64,000 nucleotides of DNA from Flavobacteriaceae bacterium (GTDB lineage: Bacteria; Bacteroidota; Bacteroidia; Flavobacteriales; Flavobacteriaceae), in the NCBI GenBank assembly GCA_947452415.1, contig CANGCT010000002.1:1-64000 (forward strand), read 5' to 3'. Of the stretch, positions 7,962-18,200 are shown in pieces (within the stretch, counting starts at the first letter, position 1; each line of letters starts with the position of its first letter). A model generated the notes under the pieces. The model did not search any database, was not told the origin of the DNA, and saw only the letters and a list, made by a program, of their open reading frames with translations. The translations under genes and the position numbers were made by a program.

Positions 7962-8522
7962 TTATTGTTTAAAATTTCTTTTTAAAATCGAATAAATTAC
8001 TGCATCTAAAAATTTACCTTCGTAAAGTAAATTTTCTAGAATATGTGCTTCTTTAATAAAACCATTTTTCTGCAGTACCCTTTCGGATGCTTTGTTTTCA
8101 GGGTCAATTACCGCTTCAATAGAATGCATTTGCAAATCTTCAAATCCATATTCTAAAACAACTTTAATGGCTTCGGTTACAATTCCTTGTCCGTTATGTT
8201 GCGGCAAAATCATATAACCTATTTCGCAACGGTGGTTTTCGGGTTGTATTCTATAATGCCCAATAATTCCAATTAATTTTGGACTTCCTTTTAAAGTTAT
8301 TGCCCAATTTATACCTTCGTTACTTTCAATTTTATCGTCAATCATTTTAAAATGTGCCAATGCCTCTTCTTTAGTTTTCGCTAGAGGGCGAGGAATGTAT
8401 TGCATTGTTTCAGGATTGCTACGTAGTTCAAAAATCTCAGCAACATCTGTTTCCGCAATTCTTCTAAGTAGTAAACGCTCGGTTTCTAAATTTTTAAAAG
8501 GATGAAAATTGATTTCTAGCAT
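7962..8522 (-). CDS. GNAT family N-acetyltransferase (RimJ/RimL-like)
   Basis: A 186-aa cytoplasmic acetyltransferase. The RimJ/RimL-type N-terminus is LETERLLLRRI at about residues 12-22. The acetyl-CoA binding segment is EIGYMILPQHNGQGIVTEA at about 120-140, followed by ASERVLQKNGF. The substrate (a protein N-terminus, an antibiotic or a small amine) cannot be told. It lies 17 bp downstream of the aldose epimerase gene on the same strand, so they are probably cotranscribed. Confidence 0.88.
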   Translation of the reverse strand: MLEINFHPFKNLETERLLLRRIAETDVAEIFELRSNPETMQYIPRPLAKTKEEALAHFKMIDDKIESNEGINWAITLKGSPKLIGIIGHYRIQPENHRCEIGYMILPQHNGQGIVTEAIKVVLEYGFEDLQMHSIEAVIDPENKASERVLQKNGFIKEAHILENLLYEGKFLDAVIYSILKRNFKQ

Positions 8523-8539
8523 TTGTGATTTTTAAGTTT

Positions 8540-9394
8540 TTATAAAATTTCAATTGAAAATTTGCATTCGTATTTTGCATTTTCTTTAACAATTTGTATG
8601 CCTTCTTTTTCTAGGATGTCTCCATTAGTATGGGTAGTATCCGAATAGCCCAACCATGGTTCAATGCAAATAAAAGGAGCACCAACTTTAGTCCAAATTC
8701 CAAGATTATTAAAATCGTTAAAAGTTACTTTCAACGAAGGCATATTTCCATCTAAAATAGTAATTTCTTTAGACTGCAATGCTTTTATAATTAAGGCATC
8801 GTTTTCAAAAGTTGCATACTGTAACGGAAGTTTTTTATCTTCTAATTTGATTTCAAATTTAGTATCGGATACCAAATCATTTTCTAAAGTATAACAAGTT
8901 AAGGTTTCTTGTTCTTCAAATTCTAAAGCATAACTTTCAAAATTCTTAGGTAAAGCAAATGCAGGATGCGCTCCGATAGAAAATGGAATTGCAACAGAGT
9001 CCTTATTAATTATGGCATATTTTAGTTCTAATTTAGTTTCTAAAAGCGTGTAGGTTAATTGCAATTCAAACTCAAAAGGAAACACTTTTTTAGTTGCATC
9101 CGATGCTTTTAATGAAAATACGACTTTGCTTTCAGAGGATTGAATTACTTCAAAATCAAGATCTCTTGCAAATCCATGACGGGATAAATTGTATTCTTGA
9201 TCTTTATAAAAATAGGAATTATTTTTCAAGGTTCCAACAATAGGAAACAGAACAGGGGAATGCTTAGCCCAATGTTTCGGATCACCTTCCCAAATGTATT
9301 CTTGGTAGGTTTTTAGGGATTTTAAAGAAAATAATTCGGCACCTTTAGTATTAATTTGAGCCGATAAAAAAAAATTGGAAATGGTTACTGACAT
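8540..9394 (-). CDS. Aldose 1-epimerase family protein (LacX-like)
   Basis: A 284-aa galactose mutarotase-like enzyme of the LacX/YeaD branch. These interconvert alpha and beta anomers of hexoses or hexose-6-phosphates. Recognisable pieces are KGAELFSLKS near residue 20, WAKHSPVLFPIVG, the SIGAHPAFALP histidine segment and the C-terminal FICIEPWLGYSDT, which holds the catalytic glutamate. No signal peptide is present, so it is cytoplasmic. It probably forms a two-gene unit with the downstream GNAT gene. Confidence 0.88.
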   Translation of the reverse strand: MSVTISNFFLSAQINTKGAELFSLKSLKTYQEYIWEGDPKHWAKHSPVLFPIVGTLKNNSYFYKDQEYNLSRHGFARDLDFEVIQSSESKVVFSLKASDATKKVFPFEFELQLTYTLLETKLELKYAIINKDSVAIPFSIGAHPAFALPKNFESYALEFEEQETLTCYTLENDLVSDTKFEIKLEDKKLPLQYATFENDALIIKALQSKEITILDGNMPSLKVTFNDFNNLGIWTKVGAPFICIEPWLGYSDTTHTNGDILEKEGIQIVKENAKYECKFSIEIL

Positions 9395-9482
9395 TAATTT
9401 AAGAAAAATTTAAGGTGTAATAATAGTTCACGGTAAATATATTTATTAATTTTATTCAAACCAATTATAAATAAAATATATT

Positions 9483-9764
9483 ATGAATCTACAATTTGAA
9501 ACCATAGCAAAAGAAAATATTCCTCAATTGGTTTTTCCAAAAACGGATGTTCTACAAGATGAAACAGCAATCAAAGAGCGATTTTCTGATTTGAATCGGG
9601 CGCTATCTTTAGGAAATTTAGAACATTCTAAGATTAAAATTTATTTTGAAGACGACCAATCTAAAAAAGTTGTAGAAACAACCGTATGGGGATTAACAGA
9701 CCATAGAGTGATTTTAAAACAAGGAAATGTGATACCAATTAATAGAATTTACAAATCGGTGTAA
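9483..9764 (+). CDS. Conserved small protein of unknown function
   Basis: A 93-aa soluble protein I cannot assign to a family. It starts MNLQFETIAKENIPQLVFPKTD. The C-terminal half is beta-rich (KIKIYFEDDQSKKVVETTVWGLTDHRVILKQGNVIPINRI), suggesting a small barrel or Sm/LSM-like sheet, but this is inference. It is monocistronic, with a strong terminator at 9794-9824. Confidence 0.75.
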   Translation: MNLQFETIAKENIPQLVFPKTDVLQDETAIKERFSDLNRALSLGNLEHSKIKIYFEDDQSKKVVETTVWGLTDHRVILKQGNVIPINRIYKSV

Positions 9765-9793
9765 CAAATAACATTTTATTAAGACATATTTAG

Positions 9794-9824
9794 ATGCTTT
9801 TGTGATAAACAAAAGCATTTTTTT
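9794..9824 (+). terminator. Rho-independent terminator
   Basis: A perfect 10-bp stem, ATGCTTTTGT at 9794-9803 and ACAAAAGCAT at 9809-9818, with a 5-nt loop and then TTTTTTCTTTT. Confidence 0.88.
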
Positions 9825-9860
9825 CTTTTATTTGTTTTATCAATTAACCAATTCCAATTT

Positions 9861-12110
9861 ATGAAAAATTTTTTTACTAAAGCCTTCACTTTAAGTGCTT
9901 TGTTTTTAGGATTTTCTTCTGTATTTGCACAGGAAGTTAATCCGGTTTCGAACTACAATTATAATGAGACGTTTGCAAATGGTTTTTATACTAAAAATGG
10001 CACGGATACTCGTTCTGCAAGCGGACAGCCAGGTGCAAAATATTGGCAAAATAGAGCCGATTATTCGTTAACTGCGTCTCTTAATGACCAAACGAAAGAA
10101 ATTACAGGTTCTGAAATCTTGACATATACCAACAATAGTCCAGATAAATTAAGCTTTTTGTGGATGAATGTAGATCAAAATTTATTCAAAAAAGATTCTC
10201 GTGGTAATGCTATTATTCCTTTAAAAGGAAGTAGAAATGGTGCCAAAGGACAAGATTTTGATGGAGGTTTTAAAATTAAATCCATCAAAGTTATTAATTC
10301 TGTTGGAGGAAAATCAGTTGAAAAAGAAGCTACTTTCACAGTCGTAGATACACGTATGCAAGTAGATTTGCCTCAAGATTTGAATGGTAATGGAACTTCT
10401 GTTAAACTAAAAATTGAATTTTCATTCGTTTCTCCTGATTATGGATCGGATAGAATGGGAGTTGTAGATACTAAAAATGGTAAAATTTTCACCATTGCAC
10501 AATGGTATCCAAGAATGTGTGTGTATGATGACGTTCGTGGTTGGAATATTAGTCCCTACCTTGGTGCTGGGGAATTTTATTTAGAATATGGAGATTTTGA
10601 TGTTGCAATTACTGCACCTTCAAGTCATATTGTGGTGTGTTCAGGAGAATTACAAAACCCTACCGAAGTGTATACTGTTGAACAACAAAAACGTTGGGCA
10701 ACGGCTAAAAATAGTGATAAAACAGTGATGATTCGTACTGCCGATGAAGTTACAAATGCTGCTTCACGTCCTGCAGGAAAAAATACATTAACTTGGAAAT
10801 TTAAAATTAAAAATGCACGTGATGTATCTTGGGCCTCTTCGGCTGCATTTATTGTAGATGCTGCTCGAATTAATTTGCCAAGCGGTAAAAAATCTATTGC
10901 AATTTCTACTTATCCAGTGGAAGCAGATGGTCAAGCAGCTTGGAGTAGAGCAACAGAGTACACTAAGACTTCAGTTGAAAATTATTCTAAAAGATGGTTT
11001 GAATTTCCTTATCCAGCTGCCACTAACGTTGCAGGTAATGAAGGTGGAATGGAATACCCAGGAATTGTTTTTTGTGATTTAAAATCTAAAGGAGAAGAAC
11101 TTTGGGGAGTAACCGATCATGAATTTGGACATGGTTGGTACCCAATGATTGTTGGTTCTAACGAACGTTTATTTGCTTGGATGGATGAAGGATTTAATAC
11201 GTTCATCAACGGAATTAGTTCTCAGGATTTCAATAATGGAGAATATAAACAACCAGAACAAAATATGCACCAATCGGCAGAAATGTTGACGAATCCAGAT
11301 TTAGAGCCAGTAATGGCTGCACCAGATAATTTAAAAGAGCCTAATCTTGGAATTTTAGGATACTACAAACCAGGTTCTGGACTTAATATGTTACGAAATA
11401 ACGTACTTGGGAAAGAGCGTTTTGATAAAGCCTTTAGAACTTATACCGAGCGTTGGGCTTTTAAACACCCTATGCCAGACGATTTCTTTAGAACAATTGA
11501 AAATGTTGCAGGGGAAGATTTAGGTTGGTTTTGGAGAAGTTGGTTTATGAACAACTGGAGTTTAGATCAAGGAGTTACTAAAGTGAAATATGTGAAAGGA
11601 GATGCTAAAAATGGTGCTCAAATTACAATTGAAAATTTAGATAAAATGGTGATGCCAGTAGTAGTAGAAATTAAAACTAAAAGTGGTGTAGTTTCTAGAA
11701 AATCACTTCCTGTAGAAATTTGGGAGCGCAATAAAGAGTGGACTTTTAAAGTTGATACTAATGAAGAATTAGATTCTATTACTTTAGATCCAGAAAATGC
11801 TTTACCAGACAGTAATCCAGAAAATAATGTTTGGACAAATGATAAAAACGGAATTGCTAAAACCGAATCATTAGCACCTTATTTAGGGGCTTATTCTAGT
11901 GCTAAATTGCCAATTAAAATTACTTTCACTGAAGAAGACGATAGTTTAGTAATCAATTCACCAGGACAACCTGAAACTCCTTTAGATAATAAAGGTACAG
12001 GGAAATTCACGATGGATCAAGCGGGATTAATTATTCAGTTTAATGAAGCAAAAAATGCCTTTACTTTAAGTATTGGTGCTCAAAGTTTTGATTTTACGAA
12101 AGATAAATAA
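9861..12110 (+). CDS. Exported M1 family zinc aminopeptidase
   Basis: A 749-aa protein with signal peptide [24 protein letters not shown]. The M1 zinc site HEFGH spans residues 420-424 and the third ligand E443 lies in WMDEGFN, exactly 18 residues later (HExxH-x18-E). A GGMEYPG segment stands in place of the GAMEN exopeptidase motif. The protein cleaves N-terminal residues of peptides, probably in the periplasm or at the surface. It has no obvious T9SS tail. The C-terminal region after about residue 640 ([10 protein letters not shown]...) looks like a separate beta domain of unknown role. Confidence 0.93.
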   Translation: MKNFFTKAFTLSALFLGFSSVFAQEVNPVSNYNYNETFANGFYTKNGTDTRSASGQPGAKYWQNRADYSLTASLNDQTKEITGSEILTYTNNSPDKLSFLWMNVDQNLFKKDSRGNAIIPLKGSRNGAKGQDFDGGFKIKSIKVINSVGGKSVEKEATFTVVDTRMQVDLPQDLNGNGTSVKLKIEFSFVSPDYGSDRMGVVDTKNGKIFTIAQWYPRMCVYDDVRGWNISPYLGAGEFYLEYGDFDVAITAPSSHIVVCSGELQNPTEVYTVEQQKRWATAKNSDKTVMIRTADEVTNAASRPAGKNTLTWKFKIKNARDVSWASSAAFIVDAARINLPSGKKSIAISTYPVEADGQAAWSRATEYTKTSVENYSKRWFEFPYPAATNVAGNEGGMEYPGIVFCDLKSKGEELWGVTDHEFGHGWYPMIVGSNERLFAWMDEGFNTFINGISSQDFNNGEYKQPEQNMHQSAEMLTNPDLEPVMAAPDNLKEPNLGILGYYKPGSGLNMLRNNVLGKERFDKAFRTYTERWAFKHPMPDDFFRTIENVAGEDLGWFWRSWFMNNWSLDQGVTKVKYVKGDAKNGAQITIENLDKMVMPVVVEIKTKSGVVSRKSLPVEIWERNKEWTFKVDTNEELDSITLDPENALPDSNPENNVWTNDKNGIAKTESLAPYLGAYSSAKLPIKITFTEEDDSLVINSPGQPETPLDNKGTGKFTMDQAGLIIQFNEAKNAFTLSIGAQSFDFTKDK

Positions 12111-12130
12111 TAAGTTTACTTATAAAACTG

Positions 12131-12158
12131 AAGGCACGCTAGTTAGCGTGCCTTTTTT
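12131..12158 (+). terminator. Terminator after the M1 peptidase gene
   Basis: An 11-bp GC-rich stem, AAGGCACGCTA at 12131-12141 and TAGCGTGCCTT at 12144-12154, followed by T residues. It lies between convergent genes. Confidence 0.88.
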
Positions 12159-12177
12159 ACTATTTATAAATGAATGT

Positions 12178-14787
12178 TTAATTATTCAATTCTAATTCAT
12201 TTTGATTTCTAAATACTAATTGACCATCAAAACTATCCAATAAAATAATACTATCCGTTGTAACCTTTCCTGCTAGAATCTCTTTAGATAGTTGGTTTAA
12301 AACCTCCCGTTGGATTACTCTTTTTACAGGTCGTGCACCATATTCTGGGTCGTATCCTTTTTTAGATAAGTAATCAATTGCTTCTGGAGTAGCATCCATT
12401 GTAATATTTTGGTGTGCTAGCATTTTAATAATTCCTTTCAATTGCAAACCAACAATCTCTTTTATGTTGGCAGAAGATAGTGGAGTAAACATTACAATTT
12501 CGTCAATTCTATTAATGAATTCAGGTCGAACGGTTTGTTTTAATATCCCTAAAACTTCTATTTTAGCAGCTTCGGTTGCGGCTTCAATGCCTCCTTTTAA
12601 GTTTTCAAATTTCTCTTGAATTATAGCACTACCAATATTGGAAGTCATGATAATAATTGTGTTTTTAAAATCAGCAACACGACCTTTATTATCGGTCAAG
12701 CGTCCTTCATCCAAAACTTGAAGCAAAATATTAAAAGTATCGGGATGTGCTTTTTCAATTTCATCCAACAAAATTACGGAATACGGTTTTCTTCGCACGG
12801 CTTCGGTTAATTGTCCACCTTCATCATAACCAACATATCCCGGAGGTGCGCCAACTAAACGGCTCACACTATGGCGTTCTTGGTATTCACTCATGTCAAT
12901 ACGAGTCATGGCGTTTTCATCATCAAATAAATATTCGGCTAATGCTTTGGCTAATTCGGTTTTTCCAACACCTGTAGTTCCTAAGAAAAGAAAAGTTCCA
13001 ACTGGTTTTTTCATGTCTTGCAATCCAGCACGGCTTCTGCGAACTGCATCGCTCACGGCTTCAATTGCTTCTTCTTGACCAACCACACGATGGTGTAATT
13101 CATCTTCAAGTTTTAAGAGTTTTTCTCTTTCTCCTTGTAGCATTTTCATTACAGGAATACCAGTCCATTTAGCGACTACTTCGGCAATATCTTCGCGGGT
13201 TACTTCTTCTTTTATCAACGAAGTTCCCGATTGATTTTCGGCTAATTGCGTTTGTAAAACATCCAAACGTTCTTGGGCATCTTTAATTTTTCCGTAACGT
13301 ATTTCGGCTACTTTTCCATAATCGCCATCGCGTTCGGCACGTTCGGCATCCATTTTGAAATCTTCAATTTCTTGCTTAATCGCTTGAATAGAATCAACAA
13401 CATCTTTTTCCGATTTCCATTTGGTGAAAATCTCGTTTCGATCTTCTTTTAAATTGGCCAAATCCATTGCTAGACCTTTCAGTTTATTCTCGTCTTTCTC
13501 CCGTTTGATGGCTTCAATTTCAATTTCCAGTTGCATGATTTTTCTGTCCAAAACATCCAATTCTTCGGGTTTGGAATTGATTTCCATACGCAACTTAGAT
13601 GCCGCTTCGTCCATTAAATCAATCGCTTTATCCGGAAGAAAACGATTGGTAATATACCGCTGCGATAATTCTACCGCTGCAATAATAGCATCGTCTTGAA
13701 TACGTACTTTATGGTGGGTTTCGTATTTTTCTTTAATTCCACGTAAGATGGAAATCGCACTTTCGGTATCTGGTTCTTCTACTATTATTTTTTGAAAACG
13801 ACGTTCTAATGCTTTGTCTTTTTCAAAATATTTTTGGTATTCGTCTAATGTTGTTGCGCCAATAGCGCGAAGTTCGCCACGAGCCAAGGCAGGTTTCAAA
13901 ATATTAGCAGCATCCATTGCACCTTCGCCACCTCCGGCACCAACAAGAGTATGTATTTCATCAATGAAAAGGACGATATCACCTTCGGCAGAAGTAACTT
14001 CTTTTACAACGGCTTTCAATCGTTCTTCAAATTCTCCTTTGTATTTTGCACCAGCAATTAGGGCTCCCATATCTAAAGAAAAAACTATTTTATCTTTAAG
14101 ATTTTCAGGAACATCACCATCTACAATTCGGTGTGCAAGACCTTCGGCAATGGCAGTTTTACCAACTCCAGGTTCTCCCACCAACATCGGATTGTTTTTT
14201 GTTCTTCTTGTTAGAATTTGCAAAACTCTACGAATTTCTTCATCCCTACCAATAACAGGATCTAGTTTGCCATTTCTAGCCAATTCGTTCAGGTTTTTGG
14301 CATATTTATTTAAAGCATTATATGTTTCCTCAGCAGATGCCGATGTTACTCGTTCCCCTTTTCGCATTTCGGTAATAACGGCTTCCAGTCCTTTCTCGTT
14401 AACACCTTGATCTTTTAAAATCTGTGCAACTTTACTTCTCGATTTGAAAATGGCTAATATTAAATGTTCAATAGAAACAAATTCATCGTTTCGTTTAGTA
14501 GCAATTATTTCGGCTTCGTTCATAGCTGTAGAAGCGTCTCGTGAAAACATTATTTCTCCGCCTGTTACTTTAGGAAAACTTTGAATAGTGCTGTCTAGGA
14601 TTTTTTTGAAAAGTTCCACATTAACGTTAAGTTTTTTTAAAATAAATGGAGTAACATTTTCATCAACCTCTAAGATGCCTTTAAAAATGTGTTCGTTTTC
14701 AAGTTGTTGTTGTCCAAAACCTTGTGCAATTTGCTGTGCTTTTTGCAATGCTTCTTGCGATTTGATTGTAAATTTATTTAAGTTCAT
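12178..14787 (-). CDS. clpB: ATP-dependent protein disaggregase ClpB
   Basis: An 869-aa Hsp100 chaperone that resolubilises aggregates together with DnaK. An N-terminal Clp_N repeat ([17 protein letters not shown]) comes first. The first AAA+ domain has Walker A GEPGVGKT at about 203-210 and [13 protein letters not shown] coiled-coil middle domain lies at about 400-520. The second AAA+ domain has GTTGVGKT at about 602-609 and [11 protein letters not shown], and the D2-small C-terminus ends at ELELNN. The length matches full ClpB. It is monocistronic; no heat-shock-type control element was recognised in its upstream 200 bp. Confidence 0.97.
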   Translation of the reverse strand: MNLNKFTIKSQEALQKAQQIAQGFGQQQLENEHIFKGILEVDENVTPFILKKLNVNVELFKKILDSTIQSFPKVTGGEIMFSRDASTAMNEAEIIATKRNDEFVSIEHLILAIFKSRSKVAQILKDQGVNEKGLEAVITEMRKGERVTSASAEETYNALNKYAKNLNELARNGKLDPVIGRDEEIRRVLQILTRRTKNNPMLVGEPGVGKTAIAEGLAHRIVDGDVPENLKDKIVFSLDMGALIAGAKYKGEFEERLKAVVKEVTSAEGDIVLFIDEIHTLVGAGGGEGAMDAANILKPALARGELRAIGATTLDEYQKYFEKDKALERRFQKIIVEEPDTESAISILRGIKEKYETHHKVRIQDDAIIAAVELSQRYITNRFLPDKAIDLMDEAASKLRMEINSKPEELDVLDRKIMQLEIEIEAIKREKDENKLKGLAMDLANLKEDRNEIFTKWKSEKDVVDSIQAIKQEIEDFKMDAERAERDGDYGKVAEIRYGKIKDAQERLDVLQTQLAENQSGTSLIKEEVTREDIAEVVAKWTGIPVMKMLQGEREKLLKLEDELHHRVVGQEEAIEAVSDAVRRSRAGLQDMKKPVGTFLFLGTTGVGKTELAKALAEYLFDDENAMTRIDMSEYQERHSVSRLVGAPPGYVGYDEGGQLTEAVRRKPYSVILLDEIEKAHPDTFNILLQVLDEGRLTDNKGRVADFKNTIIIMTSNIGSAIIQEKFENLKGGIEAATEAAKIEVLGILKQTVRPEFINRIDEIVMFTPLSSANIKEIVGLQLKGIIKMLAHQNITMDATPEAIDYLSKKGYDPEYGARPVKRVIQREVLNQLSKEILAGKVTTDSIILLDSFDGQLVFRNQNELELNN

Positions 14788-14995
14788 TTTTGTTCTTGTT
14801 TAAAGTTTGAATTTGATTTTTGAATTGGATTAAAAAAATCTTACTACTTAATACTTTCATTTTATTTCTATAACTACTATCTTTGAAAACAGTTGAACAA
14901 TATATGTTCCATTGCTAATTTCTAGACAAAGAGTCTTATTTTATAGGAGAAACCTATATAAATTTACGACAAAAAGTCTTAATAAATGACAAAAC

Positions 14996-15382
14996 ATGAG
15001 TTTATTTGATAAAATATTTGGTGGTTCCGAAGAAGAAAATAAAGATTCTAAAATAGGATGGAGGCAATTAACCGATTTAGGGCAACTTAATGAAATTTTA
15101 GAAATTTCTAATGAAAAACCAGTTGTTATTTTCAAGCACAGTTCACGTTGCAGTGTAAGCAGAATGGCTCTTCGTAATTTTGAAAGTGAATTTGATTTAG
15201 AAGGAAAAGTCACTCCTTATTTTTTAGATTTATTGAATCACAGAGATATTTCTAACGAAATTGCTTCTAAATTTGAAGTGGAGCACCAATCGCCACAATT
15301 ACTACTAATTAGTAAAGAAAAATGTATTTATGATGCTTCTCATAATGCTATTGAAGTAGAATCTTTGCATCGTTATTTGTAA
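14996..15382 (+). CDS. ytxJ: Bacillithiol-system redox protein YtxJ (monothiol bacilliredoxin type)
   Basis: A 128-aa thioredoxin-fold protein. The active-site stretch KHSSRCSVSRMAL puts a single Cys at residue 52, and the cis-Pro loop HQSPQLLLI follows, as in YtxJ. The family is thought to reduce bacillithiol-protein mixed disulfides in the cytoplasm. This implies that the organism makes bacillithiol, as many Bacteroidota do. It is divergent from clpB with about 208 bp between them. Confidence 0.88.
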   Translation: MSLFDKIFGGSEEENKDSKIGWRQLTDLGQLNEILEISNEKPVVIFKHSSRCSVSRMALRNFESEFDLEGKVTPYFLDLLNHRDISNEIASKFEVEHQSPQLLLISKEKCIYDASHNAIEVESLHRYL

Positions 15383-15387
15383 TAAAA

Positions 15388-15423
15388 AATAGCTAATAGT
15401 AATTTTATTTACTTTTAGCTATT
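15388..15423 (-). terminator. Hairpin after fahA (convergent with ytxJ)
   Basis: A 9-bp stem, AATAGCTAA at 15388-15396 and TTAGCTATT at 15415-15423, with an 18-nt loop. On the minus strand a T-run follows. The long loop makes it moderate. Confidence 0.5.
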
Positions 15424-15467
15424 CTCTATTAAATAGTAATTGATCTATTTATTTTCATATTTAAAAA

Positions 15468-16751
15468 TTATTTTCTTACAAAAGGAGGTAATAATTTGCT
15501 AGAAACTTCACCAAAACCAATGCGCATAGAACTATTTTGACAATGTCCTTTTATGATAACCGTATCATTATCATTGATAAATTTACGTTCAGAATCATCT
15601 TTCATTTTTATAGGGTTTTTTCCTCCCCAAGTTAATTCCAGCATCGATCCAAAACTATCTTCTGTAGGTCCTGAAATGGTTCCTGATCCCATCATGTCTC
15701 CCGAATTCACTCTACATCCATTAGAAGTATGGTGCGTTAGTTGTTGCGACATCGACCAATACATGTATTTAAAATTCGATTTCGAAACCAAAGAAGCTTC
15801 AACATTTTCTGGTTTTATATATACTTCCAAATTAATGTCGAAAGCATGTTTTCCTTTTTGTTGTAAGTAGGGTAGTGGTGTAGGCTCTTGTTTAGGGCCT
15901 TTAGTTTTAAAAGGTTCCAATGCATCCATTGTTACAATCCATGGAGAAATAGACGAAGCAAAGTTTTTGGCTAAGAAAGGTCCTAGCGGCACATATTCCC
16001 ATTTTTGGATGTCCCTAGCGCTCCAATCGTTTAATAAAACCATTCCGAAAATATAATCTTCGGCCTCACTTATTAAAATATTTTCGCCCATAACATTTAC
16101 ATCGGTAGTAATAAAAGCAGTTTCTAATTCGAAATCTACTAATCTTGAAGGTCCAAAAACAGGAGAAGTTTCACCATTAGGCAAGGTTTGACCCATTGGT
16201 CTGTGTACTGGAATTCCGGATGGAACTATAGTAGAACTTCTTCCATGGTATCCAACAGGAATGTGAAGCCAATTAGGTAACAAAGCATTTTCGGGATCAC
16301 GAAACATTTTTCCAACATTAGTTGCATGCTCTTTACTGGAATAAAAATCGGTATAATCTCCTATTAAAACTGGAAGTTGCATTTCAATATCTTCCATTTT
16401 GAAGATAATAATCTCTCTGTGTTCCGCATTATCTCGTAACAAAGGGTTTTCACTATCGAAAATATCTCCCAAACGGTTTCGGACTTGTCTCCAAGTTTTT
16501 TTACCATCCGATATAAAATCGTTCAAGGTGTCTTGCATGAACATATCATCAGTTAATTCGATACCGTCAAAGTATCCCAATTGTTGTAAAGCCCCCATAT
16601 CAATAGCACAGTCACCAATTCGAGTTCCAATGGTAATGACATCTTCTTTGGTTAAAAATACTCCATAAGGAATATTTTGTATAGGAAAATCACTGTTTTC
16701 TGGAACATTAATCCAGGATTTACGATTGGGGTCGTTAGCTAAATTTGGCAT
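15468..16751 (-). CDS. fahA: Fumarylacetoacetase
   Basis: A 427-aa enzyme for the last step of tyrosine/homogentisate breakdown: fumarylacetoacetate to fumarate plus acetoacetate. I start at 16751 (MPNLANDPNRKSWINVPENS); the extra 16 residues of a longer frame are not family-like and would overlap the promoter. Family hallmarks are DFYSSKEHATNVG, the HIPVGYHGRSSTIVPSG stretch, LLNDWSARDIQKWEY and SGDMMGSGTISGPTEDSFG. It shares a compact divergent promoter region with glyA. Confidence 0.95.
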   Translation of the reverse strand: MPNLANDPNRKSWINVPENSDFPIQNIPYGVFLTKEDVITIGTRIGDCAIDMGALQQLGYFDGIELTDDMFMQDTLNDFISDGKKTWRQVRNRLGDIFDSENPLLRDNAEHREIIIFKMEDIEMQLPVLIGDYTDFYSSKEHATNVGKMFRDPENALLPNWLHIPVGYHGRSSTIVPSGIPVHRPMGQTLPNGETSPVFGPSRLVDFELETAFITTDVNVMGENILISEAEDYIFGMVLLNDWSARDIQKWEYVPLGPFLAKNFASSISPWIVTMDALEPFKTKGPKQEPTPLPYLQQKGKHAFDINLEVYIKPENVEASLVSKSNFKYMYWSMSQQLTHHTSNGCRVNSGDMMGSGTISGPTEDSFGSMLELTWGGKNPIKMKDDSERKFINDNDTVIIKGHCQNSSMRIGFGEVSSKLLPPFVRK

Positions 16752-16787
16752 AATATTTTGTTGATTTGTTGTTGAAAAAATTGCAAT

Positions 16788-16818
16788 CAAATATATCATT
16801 TAGAATTTATTTGACAAA
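16788..16818 (-). promoter_or_regulatory. Predicted sigma-A promoter of fahA, overlapping the glyA promoter region
   Basis: On the minus strand, TTTG at 16818-16815, a 19-bp spacer and TATATTTG at 16795-16788 give an exact match to the Bacteroidota consensus. On the plus strand TAATTTTG at 16828-16835 is the likely -7 of glyA. The two promoter regions therefore lie within about 50 bp and probably compete for polymerase. Confidence 0.7.
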
Positions 16819-16863
16819 CATATTTCGTAATTTTGACGAAGTTTTTAACTAAAAAATAAATAA

Positions 16864-18138
16864 ATGCAACGCGACGAACAAATCTTTGAATTAATTCTTG
16901 ACGAACAAGACAGACAAATACATGGAATAGAGCTAATTGCCTCTGAAAATTTTGTAAGTGACCAAGTAATGGAAGCTGCGGGTTCTTGTTTGACCAATAA
17001 ATATGCAGAAGGATATCCTGGAAAAAGATATTATGGTGGCTGTGAAGTGGTAGATATTGTAGAGCAAATTGCTATTGATAGAGCTAAAACTTTGTTTGGT
17101 GCTGCTTATGCAAATGTGCAACCACATTCTGGATCACAAGCAAACACGGCTGTTTTTGCTGCTTGTTTACAACCAGGAGATAAAATTTTAGGTTTCGATT
17201 TATCGCATGGCGGACATTTAACCCATGGTTCTCCAGTAAATTTTTCTGGAAGATTATATACTCCAAGTTTTTATGGTGTTGAAGCCGAAACAGGACAATT
17301 TGATTATGATAAAATACAAGAAATTGCTACTAAAGAACAACCTAAGTTAATCATTGCAGGAGCATCCGCTTATTGTAGAGATATGGATTTTAAACGTTTT
17401 AGAGAAATTGCGGATAGCGTTGGCGCATTATTATTGGCCGATATATCGCATCCTGCAGGATTAATTGCTAAAGGATTAATGAACGACCCTATTCCTCATT
17501 GTCATATAGTTACAACAACTACGCACAAAACCTTGCGCGGACCAAGAGGTGGAATGATTTTAATGGGAAAAGATTTTGAAAACCCATGGGGATTAACAAC
17601 TCCAAAAGGAGAGATACGAATGATGTCAGCATTATTGGATTTAGCAGTTTTTCCGGGAAACCAAGGTGGACCATTAATGCATATTATTGCTGCTAAGGCA
17701 ATTGCTTTTGGAGAATGTTTAACGGATGAGTTTTTTAGATATGCTATGCAAGTACAAAAAAATGCTAAAGCAATGGCAGAAGCATTTAATAAAAGAGGTT
17801 ACCATTTAATTTCAGGTGGAACGGATAACCACATGATGTTAATTGATTTAAGAAATAAAAACATTACTGGTAAAGAAGCAGAAAATGCTTTGGTAAAAGC
17901 CGAAATTACAGTAAATAAAAACATGGTTCCTTTTGACGATAAATCCCCATTTGTAACTTCCGGAATTCGTGTTGGAACTCCAGCAATTACTACTCGTGGA
18001 TTAATTGAAGAAGATATGGAAACTATTGTAGAATTAATTGATAGAGTATTGATGAATTCTACCGATGAAGAAATTATTGCACAAGTGGCTGAAGAAGTTA
18101 ATGAAATGATGGGAGAAAGAGCAATGTTCGTTTTTTAG
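16864..18138 (+). CDS. glyA: Serine hydroxymethyltransferase
   Basis: A 424-aa PLP enzyme that interconverts serine and glycine with tetrahydrofolate, supplying one-carbon units. Visible motifs are [45 protein letters not shown], the PLP lysine K222 in [14 protein letters not shown], and [11 protein letters not shown]. The length is standard. The -7 element TAATTTTG lies at 16828-16835. A strong terminator follows at 18154-18194. Confidence 0.97.
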   Translation: MQRDEQIFELILDEQDRQIHGIELIASENFVSDQVMEAAGSCLTNKYAEGYPGKRYYGGCEVVDIVEQIAIDRAKTLFGAAYANVQPHSGSQANTAVFAACLQPGDKILGFDLSHGGHLTHGSPVNFSGRLYTPSFYGVEAETGQFDYDKIQEIATKEQPKLIIAGASAYCRDMDFKRFREIADSVGALLLADISHPAGLIAKGLMNDPIPHCHIVTTTTHKTLRGPRGGMILMGKDFENPWGLTTPKGEIRMMSALLDLAVFPGNQGGPLMHIIAAKAIAFGECLTDEFFRYAMQVQKNAKAMAEAFNKRGYHLISGGTDNHMMLIDLRNKNITGKEAENALVKAEITVNKNMVPFDDKSPFVTSGIRVGTPAITTRGLIEEDMETIVELIDRVLMNSTDEEIIAQVAEEVNEMMGERAMFVF

Positions 18139-18153
18139 CTCAACTTTAAGTAT

Positions 18154-18194
18154 AAAAAAACCTTCAAAAAATTTTTTTTTGAAGGTTTTTTTTT
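18154..18194. terminator. Strong bidirectional terminator between glyA and the E1 gene
   Basis: A long stem, AAAAAAACCTTCAAAAA with TTTTTGAAGGTTTTTTT, with a core CCTTC/GAAGG and A and T tracts on both sides. It serves both convergent genes. Confidence 0.88.
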
Positions 18195-18200
18195 TAATTG

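Noticed and set aside
13814-14410. 198-codon plus-strand ORF inside clpB
   Set aside because: It is the opposite-strand shadow of a strongly conserved gene, Ser/Arg-rich with no family pattern. clpB is intact on the minus strand.
16752-16799. Longer start of fahA
   Set aside because: The added residues are not family-like and cover the 5' leader next to the promoter's -7 element.
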